Origin: Armatimonadota bacterium
GTDB taxonomy: Bacteria > Armatimonadota > Hebobacteria > GCA-020354555 > CP070648
Assembly (NCBI GenBank): GCA_035527535.1
Contig: DATLAK010000019.1
Location: 1 to 37,013 of the forward strand
Length of the DNA stretch: 37,013 bases
Direction: 5' to 3'
Shown here: positions 32,804-37,013 of the stretch, in pieces
Numbering within the stretch: the first letter of the stretch is position 1
Layout: each line of letters opens with the position of its first letter
Notes under the pieces: model-generated
Seen by the model: only the letters and a program-made list of their open reading frames with translations
Databases searched by the model: none
Told to the model about the DNA's origin: nothing
Program-made: the position numbers and the translations under genes

Positions 32804-33289
32804 ATGGCACAGCAGCGCTCCACACGCGGCAGGAAACGCCTAACCCCCGCCATCGGCGACGAGGTGCGTGTGCCCGCCGACACTCGCAACCAGTTCTCAC
32901 GCTATGAGCATTTCGCGGCCACCGAGTGGGCGCGGCAACCGATTGACGGTCTGGTCGTGTCCATCCGCGAGATCTCCTCCGGCCAGCCGGTCAAGGTGGC
33001 GGCGGGACCCGCGCGACGCTATGTGTTCGACCTCCTGCATGACCGGACATTCGACCTCCGCGTTTCCTCCAAGGGCAACTCCCAGGGGGCGACGGCGGGG
33101 CGCCCGCAGCGCGCCCAAGCCTTCGCGCTGGTGCAACGCGCCCTGCGCCAGCTCGCGGGTCGCAGCGCCCCGGCCAGTGGCGGTGATGCGCTCGCCGGGC
33201 CGCCGCTCCAGGAGCTGCTGGACGGGTGGCGGCTGGTGCGCGTGTGCGCCGATGACGTTGAGGTGCGAGAGCCGGGGGCGCAGGAATAG
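32804..33289 (+). CDS. Unrecognised 161-residue protein downstream of the kinase-ANTAR pair
   Basis: I do not recognise a family. The ATG is preceded by AGGAGAGG at about nine bases, so it is a real gene. The N-terminus is basic (QQRSTRGRKRLTP), followed by DEVRVPADTRNQFSRYEHFAATEWARQPIDGLVVSIREISSGQPVKVAAGPARRYVFDLLHD, suggestive of a small beta-rich fold. An Ala/Arg-rich region with AFALVQRALRQLAG follows, and it ends in LQELLDGWRLVRVCADDVEV. No signal peptide or membrane helix is present. It lies 72 bases after the ANTAR gene and may belong to that signalling unit. A GGGGACAG palindrome follows its stop by ten bases. Confidence 0.65.
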   Translation: MAQQRSTRGRKRLTPAIGDEVRVPADTRNQFSRYEHFAATEWARQPIDGLVVSIREISSGQPVKVAAGPARRYVFDLLHDRTFDLRVSSKGNSQGATAGRPQRAQAFALVQRALRQLAGRSAPASGGDALAGPPLQELLDGWRLVRVCADDVEVREPGAQE

Positions 33290-33299
33290 GGCCAATTCC

Positions 33300-33354
33300 G
33301 GGGACAGTCGACTTAATTCCCAAGACACCTGGCATAATTAAGTCGACTGTCCCC
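33300..33354. repeat. GGGGACAG...CTGTCCCC palindromic element, copy 3
   Basis: GGGGACAGTCGACTTAATT (33300-33318) and its exact reverse complement (33336-33354) with a 17-base loop. Arms are identical to those at 2161-2215; the loops differ. It lies between the 161-residue protein gene and rimO. The identical arms 31 kb apart suggest recent spread or active constraint. Confidence 0.9.
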
Positions 33355-33402
33355 ATGCCCGCGGGCCAATGAGCCGCAGGCGCATGAACGAGCCGGAGGC
33401 TC

Positions 33403-34770
33403 ATGAAGGTCGGGCTCATATCGCTGGGCTGCCCCAAGAACCTGGTTGACAGCGAGGTCATGCTCGGGCATCTGCTCGCGGCGGGGCACGAGATAACACC
33501 CGACGAACGGGCGGCGGATGCCATCATCGTCAACACCTGCTGCTTCATCGAGCCCGCGCGCGCGGAAGCGGCGCGAGCGGTGGAGGGCGCGCTGGCCCTG
33601 AAGCGCGCAGGCTCCTGCCGCCTGGTCATTATCGCCGGCTGCTGGCCGCAGCGCGAGGGGGCGCGCCTGCTCGAGCAGTTCCCCGACGCCGACGCGGTGA
33701 TCGGGGTCAACGATGTTCCCCGCATCGCCGTCATCCTCGAGCAGCGGTCCGCGCCCGCGGGCGAGGCTCGCTCCCGCCGACCCGCGCTGCACCTGGCCCC
33801 GCCCGACTACCTCTACACCCACGACGCCCCCCGCCTGCTGGCGACGCCGCCGTGGACCGCCTACGCCAAGATCGCGGAGGGATGTGATCACCGCTGCTCC
33901 TTCTGCGTCATCCCCCGGCTGCGGGGGCCGCTGCGCAGCCGCGCGCTCGCCTCGGTGGTCGCGGAGGTCGAAGGCCTGGCGCGGCGCGGGGTCAAGGAGA
34001 TCAACCTCGTCGCCCAGGATACCACCGCCTATGGCCGCGACCTCTACGGCCGGCCGCGCCTGGGCGAGCTGCTGCGGCGGCTGGCGGCGGTGGAGGGCGT
34101 GCGCTGGCTGCGTCTCATGTACTGCTTCCCGACGGAGATAGACGAAGATCTCATCGGCCTGCTGCGCGATGAGCCGAAGCTATGCAAGTACGTGGACCTG
34201 CCGGTGCAGCACAGCGAGCGGGAGCTGCTGAGGGCGATGCGCCGCCCGGGCTCGGGCGCGCGCTACCTGGAGCTGATGGGGCGGCTGCGCGCGCAGGTTC
34301 CCGGCATTGCGCTGCGCACCTCCATTGTGGTCGGCTTCCCCGGCGAGACGCCGCGGCAGTTCGAGGCATTGCTGGCATTCATGGCGGCCGCTCGCTTCGA
34401 TCGCGCGGGGGCGTTTGTGTACTCGCGCGAGGAGGGCACGCCGGCCGCCCGCTTGGGGCAACCGACGCCGCCGGACGAGGCGCAGCGGCGCTACCGGCGG
34501 GTGATGGAACTGCAGCAGGGCATCTCGCTCGAACTCAACCGCGGCTGGATCGGGAAGGACCTCGAGGTGCTGGTGGAGGCGCGAGCGCCGCGACCGTTCG
34601 CGTGGGTGGGGCGCTCACCGCGTGACGCGCCGGAGATTGACGGGCTGGTTTACCTGCGCGGCGGGAAAGGCGTCGGGCCCGGCGACTTCGTGCGCGCGCG
34701 CATCACCGCCGCGCGCGAGTACGACCTGGAGGGGGAAATCATCGCCGACCAACCGGCGCCGCAGCCCTAG
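33403..34770 (+). CDS. rimO: Ribosomal protein S12 methylthiotransferase RimO
   Basis: 455 residues. It adds a methylthio group to the conserved aspartate of ribosomal protein S12. The UPF0004 domain holds three cluster cysteines (Cys10 in SLGCPKNLVDSE, Cys46, Cys80 in IAGCWPQ). The radical-SAM motif is AEGCDHRCSFCVIPRLRG (Cys161, 165, 168). INLVAQDTTAYGRDLYG, KYVDLPVQHSE, GFPGETPRQF and YSREEGTPAA are RimO-like rather than MiaB-like. A TRAM domain ends the protein (about 385-450). The start is the ATG at 33403, shortly after a GGAGG site. Confidence 0.95.
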   Translation: MKVGLISLGCPKNLVDSEVMLGHLLAAGHEITPDERAADAIIVNTCCFIEPARAEAARAVEGALALKRAGSCRLVIIAGCWPQREGARLLEQFPDADAVIGVNDVPRIAVILEQRSAPAGEARSRRPALHLAPPDYLYTHDAPRLLATPPWTAYAKIAEGCDHRCSFCVIPRLRGPLRSRALASVVAEVEGLARRGVKEINLVAQDTTAYGRDLYGRPRLGELLRRLAAVEGVRWLRLMYCFPTEIDEDLIGLLRDEPKLCKYVDLPVQHSERELLRAMRRPGSGARYLELMGRLRAQVPGIALRTSIVVGFPGETPRQFEALLAFMAAARFDRAGAFVYSREEGTPAARLGQPTPPDEAQRRYRRVMELQQGISLELNRGWIGKDLEVLVEARAPRPFAWVGRSPRDAPEIDGLVYLRGGKGVGPGDFVRARITAAREYDLEGEIIADQPAPQP

Positions 34771-34783
34771 CCCCAATGCTCGC

Positions 34784-35095
34784 GGCTGGCATCGTTGGCC
34801 TTGGGCACCCCCGGTAGGGGATTCCCGCCTTCGGCGCGCAAGCCTCGGTCGCGTCGCCCCCTCGGAATGACATCCCCGAAGCCTTACGCATAATCCGGGT
34901 TAGACCCAGATTATGCATTCCGAGCGTGAAGAGCTCACCCAACGGGTGTGTCATCCCGAGCAACGCGAGGGATCCCCTACCGGGGTTGATGGCGGCTGGA
35001 ATCGCTGATCTTGCGCATCCCCGATAGGGGATTCCTCGGGCGCGTCGCTTCCTCGGAATGACATGCCCGAAGCCTTACGCATAATCCGGGTTAGA
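34784..35095. repeat. Imperfect direct repeat with TGTCAT...ATGACA palindromes
   Basis: The 350-base gap between the convergent rimO and cdaR genes has no gene. Two related units run 34784-34904 and 34994-35095; each holds GGCTGG-ATCG, TAGGGGATTCC, CCTCGGAATGACAT and CCCGAAGCCTTACGCATAAT followed by CCGGGTTAGA. The last 45 bases of each differ at one position. A palindrome of the 18666-18753 family covers 34949-35063. GCATAATCCGGGT (34888-34900) also pairs with ACCCAGATTATGC (34904-34916) as a 13-bp hairpin with one mismatch, possibly acting as a terminator for rimO. Confidence 0.8.
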
Positions 35096-35119
35096 AGGTC
35101 CAAATGAACAGTATGGCGG

Positions 35120-35494
35120 CTACTCCTGCGGCTCGATGGCGATGTCCACCACCACCCGTGAATTGGACACGCTGATGACGCCGCGGGGCAGCGACAGCGC
35201 CACCGCGCGGAGATGGATGTCGCCCTGGGCGCCCTCAACATCAACGGGCACGGTCTGCACCTGGGTCACCTGCCGCAGTTGCCGCCCCTCACCGGCGACG
35301 GTCACCAACGCCGGGCGCACCGAGGCGCGCGCGACGCGGTATCCGGGCGCCGGCTGTCCCTCCGTGCGCAGCACCACGGGCACAGTGAAAGCCAGGGTTT
35401 CGAGCGCGCCCCGCTGCGTGATGATGACGTAGACCCACAGGGAGATGGCCAGCAGCAGGGCCAGGACCTTGTACCCCAGATTCTTACGCAGCAT
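35120..35494 (-). CDS. cdaR: CdaR/YbbR-like regulator of diadenylate cyclase, short form
   Basis: 124 residues. An N-terminal membrane helix (about 8-26, GYKVLALLLAISLWVYVII) is followed by one YbbR domain: FTVPVVLRTEGQPAPGYRVARASVRPALVTVAGEGRQLRQVTQVQTVPVDVEG and ending in SVSNSRVVVDIAIE. Bacillus CdaR has several YbbR repeats, so this is a short version. It is expected to bind and regulate CdaA at the membrane. Its ATG lies inside the end of cdaA (11-base overlap), so the two are coupled. Confidence 0.88.
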   Translation of the reverse strand: MLRKNLGYKVLALLLAISLWVYVIITQRGALETLAFTVPVVLRTEGQPAPGYRVARASVRPALVTVAGEGRQLRQVTQVQTVPVDVEGAQGDIHLRAVALSLPRGVISVSNSRVVVDIAIEPQE

Positions 35495-36317
35495 CGGCCT
35501 TCTTCCACCGGATAATGGATCGCTCGCGCTCCGGCCGCACCAGGGCGTCGAGCAGCCGCTTGCGCAGCGCGTCGTCGGTGAGGTTGGTGAACAGCCGCCC
35601 CTCGAGGGCGTAGGACACGGCGCCGCTTTCCTCGGAGACGATGACCACCGCGGCGTCGGTACGCTCGCTCAGGCCCAGCGCGGCGCGATGGCGCGTGCCG
35701 AACAGCGATCCCACATCGTCGCGCTCACTCAGCGGCAGCACGCAGCCCGCGGCGGCGACCCGCTCTCCGCCGATGATGGCGGCGCCGTCGTGGAGCGGGC
35801 TGCCGGGGAAGAAGATGGTGCGCAGCAGTTCGGTGGAGACGAGCCCGTCCACGCGCTTGCCGGTGTTGGCGATGTCGTTGAGACCGACCTCCCGCTCCAG
35901 CACCATCAGCGCTCCCACGCGGCTCTGGGCGCACAGGCGCGCGCCGCGCACCACCTCGCCCACCAGGCGCGAGACCTCCTCGCCCCGCAGATCGGTGACT
36001 CCCCCCGGCCACAGCCGCCCGCGCCCCAACCGCTCCAGCGCCAGGCGCAACTCCGGCTGAAACAGGACGATGAGCGCGATCACGCCCGGCAGCAGCATCT
36101 GCGTCACCAGCCAGTGGAACGTGTTGAGGCCCGCGGCGCGACTCACCGCCACCAGCACCAGCAGCACCCCGATCCCTTTCAAGAGCTGGATCGCGCGCGT
36201 GCCGCGCACCAGCAGCAGCAGGTAGTAGATCGCGATCGCCACCAGGGCGATGTCAATGACAGTGGCCCAGTTAACGTTGCTGCGGATCGTATCGCGCAGG
36301 AGCTGAAAGGAGTCCAT
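35484..36317 (-). CDS. cdaA: Diadenylate cyclase CdaA
   Basis: 277 residues from the ATG at 36317. It makes c-di-AMP from two ATP. Three membrane helices lie in the first 90 residues (about 18-38, 48-64, 70-86). The DAC domain carries the catalytic motifs LHDGAAII (DGA, 177-179) and FGTRHRAALG (RHR, 209-211). It also has ALMVLEREVGLNDI, VDGLVSTELLRTIFFPGSP and VVIVSEESGAVS. c-di-AMP controls osmolyte and envelope balance. In many bacteria glmM follows cdaR; here rimO is convergent instead. The promoter at 36455-36483 should drive it, with a leader of about 130 bases. Confidence 0.96.
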   Translation of the reverse strand: MDSFQLLRDTIRSNVNWATVIDIALVAIAIYYLLLLVRGTRAIQLLKGIGVLLVLVAVSRAAGLNTFHWLVTQMLLPGVIALIVLFQPELRLALERLGRGRLWPGGVTDLRGEEVSRLVGEVVRGARLCAQSRVGALMVLEREVGLNDIANTGKRVDGLVSTELLRTIFFPGSPLHDGAAIIGGERVAAAGCVLPLSERDDVGSLFGTRHRAALGLSERTDAAVVIVSEESGAVSYALEGRLFTNLTDDALRKRLLDALVRPERERSIIRWKKADAA

Positions 36318-36454
36318 GGGTGCTGCCGTCGGCCTCGGCGGACGGGTTGCGTGCACGTTTGCGCGCAGCGAGGTCGGGGGGAGCGCAGCCCCCTATGTTC
36401 GCGATCCCCGCGGCGCGTGACACCGCCAGCATCACCCGCCGTCCACACGAATAT

Positions 36455-36483
36455 AGCATACCCCGCCGCGCCACCGGTGTCAA
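36455..36483 (-). promoter_or_regulatory. Sigma-70-type promoter for cdaA-cdaR
   Basis: On the minus strand TTGACA (36483-36478), 17 bases, TATGCT (36460-36455). Transcription would begin near 36448. The leader contains a GGGGG-CTGCGCT-CCCCC hairpin near 36390-36405. Confidence 0.75.
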
Positions 36484-36494
36484 ACCGCACGCGC

Positions 36495-37013
36495 GGGTGG
36501 GTTGGGACCGGACAGGTTGATTGTTACCCCCTGGGGGAGGCGAAGGAGTTGCGGATTCTTGCTCTGAAATCCGTGGGGCCCGCGGGCGAGAAACGCTTAC
36601 GCGAGTGCTTGCCCTCCCTCGGGCTGCGCATGGTCCGGCGCGGGCGCCTCAAGCCGGCGGCGCCGGAAATCATCGAGCCGGGAAGGAAACGCTTGCCAGT
36701 TGAGCATATCTGGGCTGCATGCCATCTCCCACTCAAAGTCACAGCCCACCGCCGCTCACGTATCCGCAGATGATCCGCCAAGTCAAAGACAAATACGATC
36801 TGCGCCTGCGCCTGGTGCAGTCAGTCCGCCAGCTCGGCATCAAACCGACAGCCCGGCTCTACGGCACCAGCCCGCAGACGGTGCGCAAGTGGTTGCGTCG
36901 CTTCGAGGCGGGCAAGCGCGCCGCCCTGGCCGATCGCTCCCATGCGCCCCATAGTTGCCCCCACCAGACCCCGGCCGCCGTTGAAGCGCAGATCATCGAG
37001 GCGCGTGAGCGCT
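36495..37013 (+). mobile_element. Probable IS481-like insertion sequence, left part
   Basis: The transposase begins at 36719 and runs off the window. The 200 bases before it carry no convincing gene but probably hold the element's left end. A candidate border is the TGATTGTTACCCCC stretch near 36522-36535, in sequence unlike the cdaA leader. Without the right end the terminal repeat cannot be confirmed, so the left limit given is approximate. Confidence 0.45.
36719..37013 (+). CDS. IS481-like transposase/integrase, N-terminal part (cut by window edge)
   Basis: 98 codons are open from the ATG at 36719 to the end of the window without a stop. After a Pro/Ser-rich start comes a helix-turn-helix: KDKYDLRLRLVQSVRQLGIKPTARLYGTSPQTVRKWLRRFEAGKRAALADRSHAPHSCPHQTPAAVEAQII, in residue range 23-95. 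The 'TVRKWLRRF..G...L.DRS..PH..PH.T' pattern is typical of IS481-type transposases, whose integrase catalytic core would follow outside the window. An ATG at residue 18 is an alternative start. Confidence 0.75.
   Translation, partial: MPSPTQSHSPPPLTYPQMIRQVKDKYDLRLRLVQSVRQLGIKPTARLYGTSPQTVRKWLRRFEAGKRAALADRSHAPHSCPHQTPAAVEAQIIEARER

Noticed and set aside
36524-36781. Minus-strand open frame of 85 codons beside the final transposase
   Set aside because: It is Arg-rich, lies in the probable IS end and overlaps the transposase start in antisense.

Overview
The window is a GC-rich bacterial chromosome segment (about two thirds G+C by eye) with dense genes, many ATGA-type overlaps and frequent GTG/TTG starts. 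It encodes a Wza/Wzz-like export pair and a lipoprotein, so the cell probably has an outer membrane. It also has a CdaA-CdaR pair, a PurS/PurQ/small-PurL FGAM synthase and a Fe-S type PurF. Together with a triosephosphate isomerase carrying an insertion after its GHSE motif, this would fit Armatimonadota or a neighbouring Terrabacteria-like lineage. That placement is inference; no rRNA gene or tRNA was found.

Layout. Position 1-139 is the end of an IS630-like element. From 136 to 7185 the minus strand carries an isoprenylcysteine-methyltransferase-like membrane protein, a TIM-barrel protein, an ImmA/IrrE-like protein without its zinc motif, a polysaccharide chain-length protein and exporter behind a near-consensus promoter, and a GH95 glycosidase. 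From 7499 to 10035 the plus strand carries a small NTF2-like protein with a leaderless-type promoter, a nucleotidyltransferase and a SIMPL-domain protein.

From 26073 down to 10128 the minus strand is one unidirectional block: lipoprotein, YihY/BrkB membrane protein, rplI, dnaB, small membrane protein, purD, prs, purE, a minimal nucleotidyltransferase, purB, purS, purQ, purL, purF, purM and an orphan 2-hydroxyacyl-CoA-dehydratase-type activase. It covers much of de novo purine synthesis and its PRPP supply. purC, purN/purT, purK, purH and purA are not here.

From 26215 to 34770 the plus strand carries gap-pgk-tpiA (lower glycolysis), then moaC, a MOSC protein and a MogA/MoaB protein in overlapping frames, a GAF histidine kinase with an ANTAR response regulator, an unrecognised 161-residue protein, and rimO. 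cdaA-cdaR (c-di-AMP synthesis) follow on the minus strand from their own promoter. The window ends inside an IS481-like transposase.

The most unusual feature is the number and placement of short palindromic repeats. Most loose gene junctions inside the purine block hold a different imperfect palindrome built from recurring sequence families, while tightly packed junctions hold none. A separate GGGGACAG...CTGTCCCC palindrome family occurs three times. I found no CRISPR array, tRNA, or recognisable riboswitch.
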